Shown: one piece after another, positions 17,773-27,224 of the stretch
How positions within the stretch are numbered: the stretch's first letter is position 1
How the letters are laid out: each line of letters starts with the position of its first letter
Source: Butyrivibrio sp. AE2015
Lineage (GTDB): Bacteria; Bacillota; Clostridia; Lachnospirales; Lachnospiraceae
Direction: 5' to 3'
Assembly: GCF_000420825.1 (NCBI RefSeq)
Contig: NZ_ATVR01000024.1
Span: forward strand, 1-52,271
DNA: 52,271 bases
Translations under genes and position numbers: made by a program
The notes under the pieces: model-generated
What the model was told of the DNA's origin: nothing
The model's input: only the letters and a program-made list of their open reading frames with translations
Databases searched by the model: none

Positions 17773-19308
17773 TCAGGATTCTTTCACTCTTCTCTCATAG
17801 CCATTTCTCTGATAATAACGATTCTTATCCTCATACATCAAAGAATCAGCCATTACTTTTAATTTCTCCAATCCCACCTCAGGGTTATCAGCATGGACTG
17901 CATAACCTATAGAAATCGCAAGCTTGCCTCCATAGCTTCCAGTCCACGCGGAGACGTTCTTTTTTATTTCATCATCTATAGCAGAAATATCCTTTGTATG
18001 AATAACAAGTGTGAACTCGTCTCCACCTGTCCTGTACACTTTTCCTCTGTCCCCAAGTGATTCGGATAAAGCACTTGCAGCTGCACAGATAAGCTCATCT
18101 CCCGCAGCATGCCCAAAGGTGTCATTGACATGCTTTAACCTGTTGATATCCACAGAAGCTATAACAAAGTCATCTTCAAGAGGCTTTGAATTATAAACAG
18201 AAAGATCGTATTCCAGGCACCTTCTGTTAAATACTTTGGTCAAATCATCGGTGTGAGAAATCTTTATGAGATTCTCTTCCCTTCTTTTGTCCATGTTTAT
18301 ATTCTGGACAGTGTACACTATAAGTAACGGAAACCCCTTTTCGTCCTCTTCAATATTGATATACTGGGCTCTGAACCACCCGGTCTTTACATTTATATAT
18401 TCTCCGTAGATAAATCTTTTACCATACAACCTGTTCTTGAGGGTTTTCAGATTTGTAAAATCCCAGAAGTCTTCGAGATGGTCTTTTGCCACATTCTCTT
18501 TTATATGATGATTCATAAGAGAATGAGCATGGTTCCCCAAACTTAAGGGTTTTGCCTGTTCTCCATCCTTAATGGACAATTCTGTCATTGCCTTAAAATC
18601 TATAAGATTTACATAGTCATACACCTCAGACATGGAATAAAGAACGTCCATCTGAGCACGAATCTGCGTAGCATACGTACGAGTCGCACGATTCTTTTGA
18701 ATGAGATCTGCAAAGTATCCACTTACAATCCTTATGATTGCCAATCCCGAAGCCGTCATAACCGCTGTTTCAATGGTATATCCCATCAGTGTATTGGCAA
18801 AAAACTCCAAGTTAGTGCTATAAACAGAAATAATATCAGCATTGTAAAAAGAAATTATGTACGAAGATATGATCATTGCAATGTAATTAGTTGTTACGCT
18901 AATAATGAATAATTTCCTTTCACAAAAAAGGGTGCTTAAAAATGGTACAAAGAACCATGTAATATTCACATGAATATGGTTGTAGGTCATTTGAACCAGG
19001 AGCACTTCCATGCAAAGAAATGCTATTAGACCTGCAAAACGCGCATAGGGCCATACTCTGATTATCTGTCGATGAAGAAAAGCCACTACGATCATACTCG
19101 CAGAGATCACAACGCAGGTGCTGTATGAGGCAGCATTAAACACCCCATAAAAAATGCCCACAGCAATAGCTGGTCCTGTAAAAATACAGAACCAAAGCAC
19201 CGTGTTAATATAACGGTTTATGATCCTTCGATTTTCTTTCATAAATTCATCATAATCCGTCGCATCAACTACTATATTTGGCGTGTAAATGTCGCTGTTT
19301 TTAGCCAT
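17773..19308 (-). CDS. membrane-bound diguanylate cyclase (GGDEF)
   Basis: This 511-residue protein has about six or seven hydrophobic segments between residues 30 and 205, a PAS-like cytoplasmic region (about 215-330) and a C-terminal GGDEF domain. GGDEF is intact at residues 428-432 (YRTGGDEFTLVI), and DDLTKVFNRR opens the domain. It should therefore make c-di-GMP from GTP. The residues before GGDEF do not form the RxxD inhibitory site. The ATG at 19308 is better placed after AAGG than a GTG three codons earlier. It lies 60 nt upstream of the flavoprotein gene and may be co-transcribed. Confidence 0.9.
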   Translation of the reverse strand: MAKNSDIYTPNIVVDATDYDEFMKENRRIINRYINTVLWFCIFTGPAIAVGIFYGVFNAASYSTCVVISASMIVVAFLHRQIIRVWPYARFAGLIAFLCMEVLLVQMTYNHIHVNITWFFVPFLSTLFCERKLFIISVTTNYIAMIISSYIISFYNADIISVYSTNLEFFANTLMGYTIETAVMTASGLAIIRIVSGYFADLIQKNRATRTYATQIRAQMDVLYSMSEVYDYVNLIDFKAMTELSIKDGEQAKPLSLGNHAHSLMNHHIKENVAKDHLEDFWDFTNLKTLKNRLYGKRFIYGEYINVKTGWFRAQYINIEEDEKGFPLLIVYTVQNINMDKRREENLIKISHTDDLTKVFNRRCLEYDLSVYNSKPLEDDFVIASVDINRLKHVNDTFGHAAGDELICAAASALSESLGDRGKVYRTGGDEFTLVIHTKDISAIDDEIKKNVSAWTGSYGGKLAISIGYAVHADNPEVGLEKLKVMADSLMYEDKNRYYQRNGYERRVKES

Positions 19309-19421
19309 AAGCAGCACACCTTAAAATAAACCAATCCATGAATCTTATAACACTAATTCTAATAAAGCCCATAGATAAAATCCACTATAGCTAAAAATAT
19401 TTAATAATATTTAGAAAACTT

Positions 19422-20843
19422 TTATCCAATATACTGTTTGTATCTATTTTTCAGTTTCATTAAATAAAAGATAAAAAGAGCAAGTGCAAAGGCTATTCCA
19501 ATTGGATAGCTTACAGCTGCAGACAGCCTTAATCCCTCTTTTGCCATAAGAATGTATGTCATGCTGACTGCTGACATAAAAGTCGCAGGAAGTGCGGCTA
19601 TAAGAGAGCTCTTTTTACTCTTACCTTCTTTTAGCAGATATGCTGAAAATGTCCAAAGTGCGATCATTGCCAGAGTCTGATTGGACCAGGAAAAATATCT
19701 CCAGAGCACATTAAAATCAAGCTGAGTAAGAACTGCTCCTGCGCCTAACAGCGGAAGCGTGATGATAAGACGATTTTTTATCTTACTCTGATCAAGCTTT
19801 GTCATCTCGGCAATAATAAGTCTGGCGCTTCTAAATGCTGTATCTCCTGATGTTATTGGGCATACAACAACGCCAACCACCGCGAGGATTCCACCAACAC
19901 TTCCAAGCATTGTCCTTGAAATCTCATACACAGTTCCGGACTGGCCCAGATTTGCCAATGCATCGTTTAAAAGCTGTGTTGATCCATAAAATGCAACTCC
20001 TGCAGCGGCCCATATCAGTGCAATAACAGCTTCTGATATCATCGCCCCGTAAAAAACAATTTTCCCCTGTTTTTCGCTGGTTATGCACTTGGCTACCATA
20101 GGCGATTGAGTAGCGTGAAATCCTGAAATAGCTCCGCAGGCCACAGTTATAAACATAAATGGCCAAATAGGAAGATTCTCCGGATGGAGATCTTTTAGCG
20201 TAACCTCAGGAATAGTGTAGTTTCCAAAAATGGTTCCGCCCATAACGCTTGCCGCCATCGCAATGAGGATTATTCCAAATATTGGATAGAGATTACCAAT
20301 AAGCTTATCGATTGGAAGAAGAGTTGCCAGAATATAATACAAAAGAATAACGATTACCCAAAAACTCGTGCTAAAGATGTCAGGCGTAAGTTTCGCAATA
20401 AGAGCTGCCGGACTTGTAACAAATACAGTTCCAGTAAGAAGCAAAAGAACTATTGAAAATACGCGCATTCCGATTCGAACCTTGTTGCCAAGGTACTTTC
20501 CTGATAATTCCGCTATTGATGCGCCTTTATTTCTTGATGAAATCATTCCGCACAGATAGTCGTGAACGGCGCCACCAAGAATTGATCCGAATACTATCCA
20601 TAAAAAGACAACCGGTCCGAAGCATGCTCCCATTAGAGCGCCAAAAATCGGGCCTGTTCCCGCTATATTCAATAGCTGTATCAAAAAGGCCTTGCCCGTT
20701 TTTATTGGAACACAGTCTACTCCGTCATTTATCGTAACCGCCGGAGTTTCTCTGTCATCAGGTCCAAAGATTTTCTCAACTATTGTTCCATACACCAAAT
20801 ATCCACATAAAAGTACTACTAAAGAAATCGCTAACGAAATCAT
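19422..20843 (-). CDS. cstA: CstA-family carbon starvation / peptide or pyruvate transporter
   Basis: This 473-residue polytopic membrane protein starts at the ATG after AAGGAG; the 17-codon upstream extension is not supported. It has about 12-13 hydrophobic helices. Family motifs include NIAGTGPIFGALMGACFGPVVFLWIVFGS-type helices, GAVHDYLCGM, GFHATQSP and the C-terminal LFWRYFSWSNQTLA-like helix (here VLWRYFSWSNQ). It is the short form common in Firmicutes rather than the 700-residue enterobacterial CstA. CstA-type proteins import peptides or pyruvate in nutrient limitation; substrate not determined here. Confidence 0.9.
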   Translation of the reverse strand: MISLAISLVVLLCGYLVYGTIVEKIFGPDDRETPAVTINDGVDCVPIKTGKAFLIQLLNIAGTGPIFGALMGACFGPVVFLWIVFGSILGGAVHDYLCGMISSRNKGASIAELSGKYLGNKVRIGMRVFSIVLLLLTGTVFVTSPAALIAKLTPDIFSTSFWVIVILLYYILATLLPIDKLIGNLYPIFGIILIAMAASVMGGTIFGNYTIPEVTLKDLHPENLPIWPFMFITVACGAISGFHATQSPMVAKCITSEKQGKIVFYGAMISEAVIALIWAAAGVAFYGSTQLLNDALANLGQSGTVYEISRTMLGSVGGILAVVGVVVCPITSGDTAFRSARLIIAEMTKLDQSKIKNRLIITLPLLGAGAVLTQLDFNVLWRYFSWSNQTLAMIALWTFSAYLLKEGKSKKSSLIAALPATFMSAVSMTYILMAKEGLRLSAAVSYPIGIAFALALFIFYLMKLKNRYKQYIG

Positions 20844-20938
20844 TTTTTCTCCTTCCCCCTTACTTTCCCCATTGAGTGTAGTTATCCATATCAATTTTAC
20901 TATACTGCGTTAGCTTGTTATCTAAAATAAGTATAAAA

Positions 20939-20970
20939 TAAAAGACTCTGCTGTTTCGCAGAGTCTTTTA
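20939..20970 (-). terminator. intrinsic terminator of the thioesterase gene
   Basis: TAAAAGACTCTGC (20939-20951) pairs perfectly with 20958-20970 across a 6-nt loop, 17 nt after the thioesterase stop, and is followed on the minus strand by a T-rich run. Confidence 0.88.
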
Positions 20971-20987
20971 CCCATCTTTTTGTCATA

Positions 20988-21440
20988 TCAAAACTTGAGA
21001 TTGTCACCCAGAACAGGAACCTTGCTGGCAAAGAATGAAAATTCACCACTGTCCAAAAGATTTCCGTCATCATCAGTAACTCTTATATCAAATACCAAAA
21101 TGTGCTTACCGGTCTTAAGCTTCATGCATTCGCAGTAAATATACTCTGTATTTACTGCAGGCAATAAAAAGTTTAAGTTTGCGGATACTGTCGTTGCGTA
21201 ATATCCGCTCATACTTGCAGTAGCTCCCGCCATTGCGTCAACGAAGGAAAGAAGTGCACCTCCGTGTATACTGCCATATGTATTATGAAGCCTTGAGTCA
21301 CATTTGATCCTCGCTTTACTGTAAGTTGAACTCAGTTCCATAATTTCAAACCCAATGAAGCTGTTATATTTATTCTCATATAACTCGGGAATCATCTTCT
21401 CCCTCATTGCGTTTTCTTTTTCTGATCTTGCTTTTCTCAA
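20988..21440 (-). CDS. PaaI-type hotdog-fold thioesterase
   Basis: This hotdog-fold protein has about 150 residues. The active-site helix region is seen in GSIHGGALLSFVDAMAG, the standard PaaI/YbgC-type signature, followed by VSANLNFLLPA. It probably hydrolyses an acyl-CoA in the cytoplasm. The start is uncertain: a TTG at 21440 lies at good distance from AAGGAA, an upstream TTG at 21473 extends the frame, and the first ATG (21407) has no clear ribosome site. It is a single gene with its own terminator. Confidence 0.85.
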   Translation of the reverse strand: MRKARSEKENAMREKMIPELYENKYNSFIGFEIMELSSTYSKARIKCDSRLHNTYGSIHGGALLSFVDAMAGATASMSGYYATTVSANLNFLLPAVNTEYIYCECMKLKTGKHILVFDIRVTDDDGNLLDSGEFSFFASKVPVLGDNLKF

Positions 21441-21616
21441 TTCTATTTCCTTGCCTTTCGTACTTATTATCAATGAGTCTGCAATAATATAGGCAGCTGA
21501 TACAAGCCGTTACGAGTATCAGCTGCCACAAAAAGCAGATTTTATGTGATTATTATATCGCCCAAGGCTCTAAATTTCAATCAGTTGGCAAATCTGTTCC
21601 CTGATGCCGCACTCCA

Positions 21617-22606
21617 TCAGTTACTTGATGATGAAGAAACAGAAGCCGCAGACATAACTGCTACGTACATACAAAGCTGCGCAGTAATAACGGCAGAAAG
21701 AGCACTGCTTGCGACAGATGCGCTAGTTGCTACATTTCCGTCAGAATAAATTCCTGAAACTATCATAGTTCCAAGCATAAGCCTTGTATGTCTATCCATA
21801 TCCAGTATTCCAAAGCCTTTTTTGCCATTAAGATATTCTGCTACTTCCACAACCTCAGAAACAAGTTCTTCTGTATTCCTGTCGATTCCCACAAGAATTC
21901 CAAGAGAAGCCAGCTCATAGCCTTTACCATACTTTGCTCCGGCATTTTTGAAGGCCTCAAAAAGCTCCATTACTTTTTCGCTCTTTACCTCTGCTTGTCC
22001 ATCAAATGTTGCAAGCACCTGACTAAGTGAGTATGCAGCATCTTCATGGAATGCAAAGTTCTTTTTAATAAGCTGGTAAATAGCCTCCAGTTCTTCCAAT
22101 ATCTCTTCTGTACTCTTATTTTTCATTGCTAAAAGGACTGCAAGGCTTGTATCCTCATCCGTAGTAAGAAATGGATGATCTTTTCTCATGCCCTTCATAA
22201 GCTCATAGGTCTTCTCCACAAGCTCTTTTGCCTCGGATGCCCTTCCTGTATCGCAGATTGAAGCTGCAGCAAGGACTCTGTAAGATGAACCAAGGATCTT
22301 ACCCTTCTGAAATTCCTTATACACATCTATCAGCTTATCCAGATACCCTTCAGGATTACCACTGGCAGCCATCTTGGCTGCAATGATCAGCTCATTGTTT
22401 CCCCTGATTTCTGAAAATATTCCCTGCTTTTTTCTGATAAGCTTTTTACAATCTTTAAGCTCCTCAACATCAGCCGTCTTGTCTTTTTCTGTAAAAAAAG
22501 AAGCGGCTACAACTTTCATAAGACCGTGATCCAATAAAGAAGCCTTCCCCGCAAGCTTCCTGTTTTCCACCAACAATTCACATCTTCTCTCAATTTCACT
22601 TCTCAT
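21617..22606 (-). CDS. DUF4003 family protein
   Basis: This 329-residue protein is mostly helical. It begins EIERRCELLVENRK and contains a repeated pattern of long helices. The conserved pieces (DHPFLTTDEDTSLAVLLAM, and NGKKGFGILDMDRHTRLMLGTMIVSG near the end) are what I remember for DUF4003 proteins of Bacillus and Clostridia. The last 50 residues are a hydrophobic Ala/Ser/Val stretch ending in a serine run, perhaps a membrane tail. Function is unknown. It lies upstream of the thioesterase gene with about 175 nt between, so it is probably a separate transcript. Confidence 0.75.
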   Translation of the reverse strand: MRSEIERRCELLVENRKLAGKASLLDHGLMKVVAASFFTEKDKTADVEELKDCKKLIRKKQGIFSEIRGNNELIIAAKMAASGNPEGYLDKLIDVYKEFQKGKILGSSYRVLAAASICDTGRASEAKELVEKTYELMKGMRKDHPFLTTDEDTSLAVLLAMKNKSTEEILEELEAIYQLIKKNFAFHEDAAYSLSQVLATFDGQAEVKSEKVMELFEAFKNAGAKYGKGYELASLGILVGIDRNTEELVSEVVEVAEYLNGKKGFGILDMDRHTRLMLGTMIVSGIYSDGNVATSASVASSALSAVITAQLCMYVAVMSAASVSSSSSN

Positions 22607-22655
22607 ACACTTTTCTCCCCAAATTTAATTTTTTCTTTAATCAGCCATTACCGGA

Positions 22656-22826
22656 TCATACGATTGAATACTGCATAAACTCATATTTAAGCTGAGTTCC
22701 CTCTGCTATTCCTTCCGGCAAAAGAGCTCTCGCAACGAGCTTTAGATCCTCAGATTCAATATCCGTCCTCTTTAAATTAGCATAATCGCCGTCAATACTT
22801 TCAACTACGTAATACCAAGTTTCCAT
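22656..22826 (-). CDS. small DUF3006-like protein
   Basis: This 56-residue protein starts at the ATG after AGGAGG. The pattern VESIDGDYANLKR ... ALLPEGIAEGTQLKYE matches the short DUF3006 proteins (an opening IDxIEGDxA, then LPEGxxEGD). These are predicted small beta barrels of unknown role. It sits about 50 nt upstream of the DUF4003 gene on the same strand and could share its transcript. Confidence 0.65.
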   Translation of the reverse strand: METWYYVVESIDGDYANLKRTDIESEDLKLVARALLPEGIAEGTQLKYEFMQYSIV

Positions 22827-22968
22827 GACAAACCTCCTGTTTATCTGCCACAACGCATATGTATATGATAATACTACAGAAACCCGCAGGTATAAATGAA
22901 TTCTTTTGACTATTTACCATAATTTTTAAAATGTAAGAAATGAGTTGTCTTTTTTAACCTTAATTATC

Positions 22969-23019
22969 AATGAAATAATTATTATTCATTTGACTAATTA
23001 TTTAGATGGTTTTTATTAT
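22969..23019 (+). promoter_or_regulatory. promoter and palindromic operator candidate of the DMT transporter
   Basis: TTGACT (22990-22995) and TATTAT (23014-23019) are 18 nt apart. Abutting the -35 box is a palindrome with arms AATGAA and TTCATT (22969-22990) around an AT-rich centre. Its size and AT richness would suit a Fur-type metal regulator, which would fit the histidine tail of the downstream protein, but this is inference. Confidence 0.4.
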
Positions 23020-23097
23020 TGTTTATATCAAATGATGTTATTTTATATTATTTCTAAAAAGGTGTAACTTATCAGAATCGGCGCAGGAGAAGCAACG

Positions 23098-24141
23098 ATG
23101 GAAAAAGTAAAAATACGGGCGATCACATATGCACTTTTGGCAGCGGTTTTTTATGCAATAAATGTCCCGATGTCAAAGTTACTCTTAAATAATGTCGAAC
23201 CTACGATGATGGCGGCATTTCTGTATTTGGGTGCGGGAATAGGAATAAGCTGTATTTCTTTTATGAGTAAAAGAGAAAGTGAAGACCGGCTCACAAGAAA
23301 GGATCTTCCTTTCGTAATAGGGATGATCGTGCTGGATATAGCAGCGCCTGTATTTCTTATGCTTGGACTGGATTATGGGACATCATCGAATGCGTCTCTT
23401 TTGGGCAATTTCGAGATTGTGGCAACGACTGTAATAGCGCTGATATTATTTAAGGAAGACGTCTCAAAAAGGCTTTGGGCAGCAATTGGACTTATCTCAC
23501 TATCGAGCATATTGCTTTCTTTTGAAGGGAGTCTTTCTTTTAAGTTTTCCTATGGCTCACTTTTGGTGCTTCTTGCCACAGTCTGCTGGGGACTTGAAAA
23601 CAATTGTACCCGCAGCATTGCGTCCAAAAGCACTTACGAGATTGTGACTCTCAAAGGCATTTTTTCAGGACTTGGAGCATTGGGAATTGCTTTTATTAAA
23701 CATGAATCTTTCCCGCAGATCAGATATATTCTCCCAGCCCTTATTTTAGGTTTTGTTGCATATGGACTGAGTATTTTTCTATATATCAGAGCGCAGAGCG
23801 TACTCGGTGCAGCCAAAACCAGCGCATATTATGCGGTTGCACCTTTTATGGGAGCACTTTTATCATTTATTATTTTGCATGAAAAGCTCACCGGAATGTA
23901 CGCTGTGGCATTTTTGATCATGGCAGCAGGTGCCAGCCTTGTTGTGGTGGATACTTTGATAAGGCAGCATGCTCATGTTCATGTGCATACTTTCACCCAT
24001 ACTCACGATGGGTATACGCATACGCATACAGTAACGCATTCCCATGAGCACAATCATTATGTGACTGATGGAAAACATGGCCATCATCACACTAAGGAAG
24101 AACTGGAGAATCTTTCGAAAGCTGAGCATGACCACACCTGA
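23098..24141 (+). CDS. EamA/DMT-family transporter with histidine-rich C-terminal tail
   Basis: This 347-residue protein has two EamA repeats (about 8-140 and 150-285) and roughly ten hydrophobic helices, as usual for drug/metabolite transporters. The first repeat holds PMSKLLLNNVEPTMMAAFLY and the second ends LGAAKTSAYYAVAPFMGALLSF. Residues 291-347 are unusual: a hydrophilic tail with 18 histidines in HxH and HTHTH patterns, ending AEHDHT. Tails of this type bind zinc, nickel or cobalt in metal carriers, so a metal-linked role is possible. The substrate is unknown. AGGAGAAGCAACG precedes the start. Confidence 0.88.
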   Translation: MEKVKIRAITYALLAAVFYAINVPMSKLLLNNVEPTMMAAFLYLGAGIGISCISFMSKRESEDRLTRKDLPFVIGMIVLDIAAPVFLMLGLDYGTSSNASLLGNFEIVATTVIALILFKEDVSKRLWAAIGLISLSSILLSFEGSLSFKFSYGSLLVLLATVCWGLENNCTRSIASKSTYEIVTLKGIFSGLGALGIAFIKHESFPQIRYILPALILGFVAYGLSIFLYIRAQSVLGAAKTSAYYAVAPFMGALLSFIILHEKLTGMYAVAFLIMAAGASLVVVDTLIRQHAHVHVHTFTHTHDGYTHTHTVTHSHEHNHYVTDGKHGHHHTKEELENLSKAEHDHT

Positions 24142-24273
24142 GTAAAAAGAACTCATTCATGCAGGCAGGAAATGCAAATAATCACATTTTAAAAATTATT
24201 TCAAAATACAGTCTACCCTGCATAAAAATTTCTCCAATAAAAACTGGCTCCATTTAAAACTTATCCAAATAAA

Positions 24274-24313
24274 AAAGATATAGTGGCAATAACTTTATCA
24301 CCACTATATCTTT
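24274..24313 (-). terminator. intrinsic terminator of the DUF4342 gene
   Basis: AAAGATATAGTGG (24274-24286) pairs with 24301-24313. On the minus strand it follows the DUF4342 stop by 18 nt and ends in a T6 run. Confidence 0.88.
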
Positions 24314-24331
24314 CATCCGTTCATAAAATGT

Positions 24332-24721
24332 TTATTTTATCTCATCTGTAGTTCCGTCTTTTTTTACAACTTCAAGTCGGCATCCAAGTCCGAATGCTGC
24401 AACTGATCCTGCGATCAGTGCCCAAGGAGCTGCTGCCAGTCCAAGAATTCCACCGACAATTCCTACATTAACAGGTACGCTGAATACTACCTCGTTGCCC
24501 TTCTTGATCTGAATTCTGTCAACATTTCCTTCTTCAACTTTCTTCTTAAGCTTGTCCATTGCTTCCTTGATGTCATCGCTGACATCCTTTGAATCCGGTT
24601 GGATCAGTTTGATCGCTGCATCAACATCTCCGTCAGTTTTAACGAGAGCTTCCTTTGCAGCTTTGTAATCAACGCCTGTCTGCTCCATTACTTTTTCAAC
24701 AGCTTCCAATGTAATATTCAT
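24332..24721 (-). CDS. DUF4342 protein with UBA-like N-terminus
   Basis: This 129-residue protein has an N-terminal UBA/EF-Ts-like helical bundle (about 1-45: VEKVMEQTGVDYKAAKEALVKTDGDVDAAI). A charged linker follows, then the DUF4342 region (about 65-125) with IQIKKGNEVVFSVPVNVGIVG and a glycine/alanine-rich helix pair. Function is unknown. The ATG at 24721 follows GGTGAG; an ATG five codons upstream lies too close to its purine run. The hydrophobic part suggests membrane or oligomer contacts. It is a single gene with a terminator. Confidence 0.85.
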   Translation of the reverse strand: MNITLEAVEKVMEQTGVDYKAAKEALVKTDGDVDAAIKLIQPDSKDVSDDIKEAMDKLKKKVEEGNVDRIQIKKGNEVVFSVPVNVGIVGGILGLAAAPWALIAGSVAAFGLGCRLEVVKKDGTTDEIK

Positions 24722-24887
24722 AATTCTCACCAACATCCTTTCTAAAAAACATTGTTATCAGTTGCTTGTACTATGAATACATTGTATTGCCGTCATCGTT
24801 TCAATTACATGTTTTCTTTAGCAAAAAAATCTACGTTATTTTGCTATTTTTGAGAAACAGCAGGAAAGCAGCTTTCTTTTATCCAAA

Positions 24888-26000
24888 TTACAGCGCTTCG
24901 CAGAGGGCAACCAGCGTAAGTGACTGACCATAGGCCATCGGACGGATCTGAATGTTCTTGTAATGCTGTGCATCCATGCCCATAGCTGTGCCTGCTGACA
25001 CGTTAAGCACTGTGCCGTCAGCATCCACATTGTCGCATATAGCTGTGATAGCCTTTGCCGCACAGTCTTTGTAATCCTCTGATAGAATTCCAAGCTTTAT
25101 TCCGCGAAGAAGTCCTGCTGCCATGGCAGCTGTTCCGGAAACTTCCTCGTAAGAAGTCTCGTCATCTATAACCGTGTGGAAAAGTCCGCTCGCACCCTGA
25201 TATTTCCTCAAAGCTTCTGCATGATCAACAAATGTATCCACAATAAACTGTCTTACTCCGCCATCAAGATAATCCGCGTCCTCAAGGAAAAGAGTAACTC
25301 CAAGAGTGAACCATGAATTGCCTCTGCACCAGTATATTCCACCGAAGTTATCGTTTCTCTCAAAGCTGAATCCATGGTAAAAAAGCCCAGTCTGCTTGGA
25401 GTAAAGATACTTGATATGTACCAGGAACTGATGGGTTGCCTCATCTCTCCAGGCAGCATTGTCATACTTTATGCCCATTTTCTGTAGGAAAAGAACTGCC
25501 ATAAACAGGGTATCAGCCCAGATCTGGCCATTGTTTAACATAACACCGTTTCTGTCGCCGATAGCACTTGTCACATGCTGGAATCCGCCGTCCTTTGTCT
25601 TTGGAAGCTCCTCCATAAGAAACTTTGCCTGATCAAGGCATAACTTCTCATATTTTTCCTTGTTTGGCATCTTATCAAGAATGCTCACAAGGGTAAGATA
25701 TGGGCATGATGTATTTATATTCCTTGATGGAAGCCCGATCTCAAGATTTCTTTCATACCAGTTCACAAAGAAATCCATATACTCGTCGCTCTTCCTGTAA
25801 TTTTGCAAAAGATAAAGGCCATAAAGACCTACTCCCTGCGGCCAGTCCCACTCCTCGATGCCATAGTCTCTGGCGCACTTTCCGGACTTGATAATTTCCT
25901 CAACCGACATCTTCTTGTCCTGCTCATAGTCAGCTCCTCCAAGATTAAGAAGCTTATCCACAACCAGTTCAATTTTCTTCTCTAAAAAAGACTTATCCAT
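24888..26000 (-). CDS. GH88/GH105 unsaturated uronyl hydrolase
   Basis: This 370-residue (alpha/alpha)6-barrel protein is of the YteR/YesR type. By family knowledge it removes the unsaturated galacturonyl group from disaccharides left by rhamnogalacturonan lyases. The catalytic aspartate region is GQIWADTLFMAV. Other conserved blocks are YLYSKQTGLFYHGF, GIYWCRGNSWFTLG, and SGTAAMAAGLLRG. No signal peptide is present, so it works on imported oligosaccharides. The ATG at 26000 is well spaced after GGAGG. The nearest upstream gene on the same strand is DUF1848, 98 nt away. Confidence 0.92.
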   Translation of the reverse strand: MDKSFLEKKIELVVDKLLNLGGADYEQDKKMSVEEIIKSGKCARDYGIEEWDWPQGVGLYGLYLLQNYRKSDEYMDFFVNWYERNLEIGLPSRNINTSCPYLTLVSILDKMPNKEKYEKLCLDQAKFLMEELPKTKDGGFQHVTSAIGDRNGVMLNNGQIWADTLFMAVLFLQKMGIKYDNAAWRDEATHQFLVHIKYLYSKQTGLFYHGFSFERNDNFGGIYWCRGNSWFTLGVTLFLEDADYLDGGVRQFIVDTFVDHAEALRKYQGASGLFHTVIDDETSYEEVSGTAAMAAGLLRGIKLGILSEDYKDCAAKAITAICDNVDADGTVLNVSAGTAMGMDAQHYKNIQIRPMAYGQSLTLVALCEAL

Positions 26001-26098
26001 AGCCACCTCCAAAATCATTATATTATTTTACCCCAAAAACAAACTGTAAATATTGCTTATCCGCTGATATTACTGGTATTTTCCCTCCAGTCTCCATC

Positions 26099-27031
26099 TC
26101 ACAGAAAATCAAATGATAACTGCCCGTCGATCCAGCTCTTTTGCTCTGCCTGATGTATCTCGTCCTCAGGCCTGACATGCCCGATAAGGAGCGGCGAAAG
26201 CGGGTCGTGATTCTCATTATTATCCATCACTGTCTTCGCATCATAATTGGCATAACAGTACCTGCACATGTGAAGGCACGTGTTATACATGCCTATGTCA
26301 TTCGCAAGATAGCACGCGCAGGAAGCTCGCGCATTCTTCACCTTTGGGAAATTCATGCTGTTATGAACCGCCTTTTCATACATTGGCTGAGTCATGCAGC
26401 CACTGCAGTCTGCGCCGAACACTTCCAGTTCATTTCCCTCAGCGCAGGGCCGAAGCGTCATCCCATGCTCCTTGGCAATCTGAGCCATCTTTTCACCAAG
26501 GTACATCCTGTCTGCTTTTTCTAAAGGCTTGGCCTCGGGAAAGTTCTTTTTCACTTTCTGATACATATCTATAAAACTGATAACTGCCGTCTGCGTGCAG
26601 CCATCAAGGGCCGATGCGATTTCCTCGAACTTCTCAAGATGATAATCCTTCGTATATTTGTCATCCAGGAAAATCGGGTCGTACCTCCATCCCATTGAAT
26701 CCACGCCAGCAAAGTCAGATAGCCTTTTGAAGTTTTCTATGACATCCGGGATGTCCGGAACATTGGGCTCTATGTCCCTTCCGTAGCCCGTGATCGTCAC
26801 ATACCAGTACAATCCATATGGTTTCAAAAGATCCAGATATTTAAGCATGGGTTTTGGATTCTTTGAACAAAAACAGATTATGTCAACCACCGAAGGATTT
26901 AGCAAATACTTTGTAATATATGTCATATTGTAAGGATTTCGCACATAAACAAAGCCCTCTTTTAGCCTGTTTGCAAACCAGTCAGCATAAAAAGCCGGAA
27001 TATCTGTGCGAGACCCGGTCTGAATTATCAT
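26099..27031 (-). CDS. DUF1848 family protein
   Basis: This 310-residue protein begins IIQTGSRTDIPAFYADWF and continues with RNPYN and the CFCSKNPKPML block, all characteristic of DUF1848. The middle has a TIM-barrel-like order. The C-terminus is cysteine-rich: GADCSGCM, CACYLANDIG and CLHMCRYCYANYD; CxxCxYC resembles an iron-sulfur binding site of radical-SAM type. The activity is not established. Nothing in the neighbourhood points to a pathway. Confidence 0.85.
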   Translation of the reverse strand: MIIQTGSRTDIPAFYADWFANRLKEGFVYVRNPYNMTYITKYLLNPSVVDIICFCSKNPKPMLKYLDLLKPYGLYWYVTITGYGRDIEPNVPDIPDVIENFKRLSDFAGVDSMGWRYDPIFLDDKYTKDYHLEKFEEIASALDGCTQTAVISFIDMYQKVKKNFPEAKPLEKADRMYLGEKMAQIAKEHGMTLRPCAEGNELEVFGADCSGCMTQPMYEKAVHNSMNFPKVKNARASCACYLANDIGMYNTCLHMCRYCYANYDAKTVMDNNENHDPLSPLLIGHVRPEDEIHQAEQKSWIDGQLSFDFL

Positions 27032-27125
27032 ACTTATATCCTTTCAAATACTTAAAGCTCCATAATTATATTACGCGGTAACTACCACTTATTGCAAACG
27101 GCTTATTTGGAAACAATAATTAAAT

Positions 27126-27154
27126 TTGTCATATTTATGTTCATTTTATAAATA
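27126..27154 (+). promoter_or_regulatory. promoter of the EAL protein gene
   Basis: TTGTCA (27126-27131) and TAAATA (27149-27154) are 17 nt apart, about 70 nt before the start codon. Confidence 0.4.
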
Positions 27155-27224
27155 TTATTTACCATCGGTACTCAACTTATGTTATGCTCAATATAGCAAT
27201 AATTTTTTCACGGAGATTACGTTC

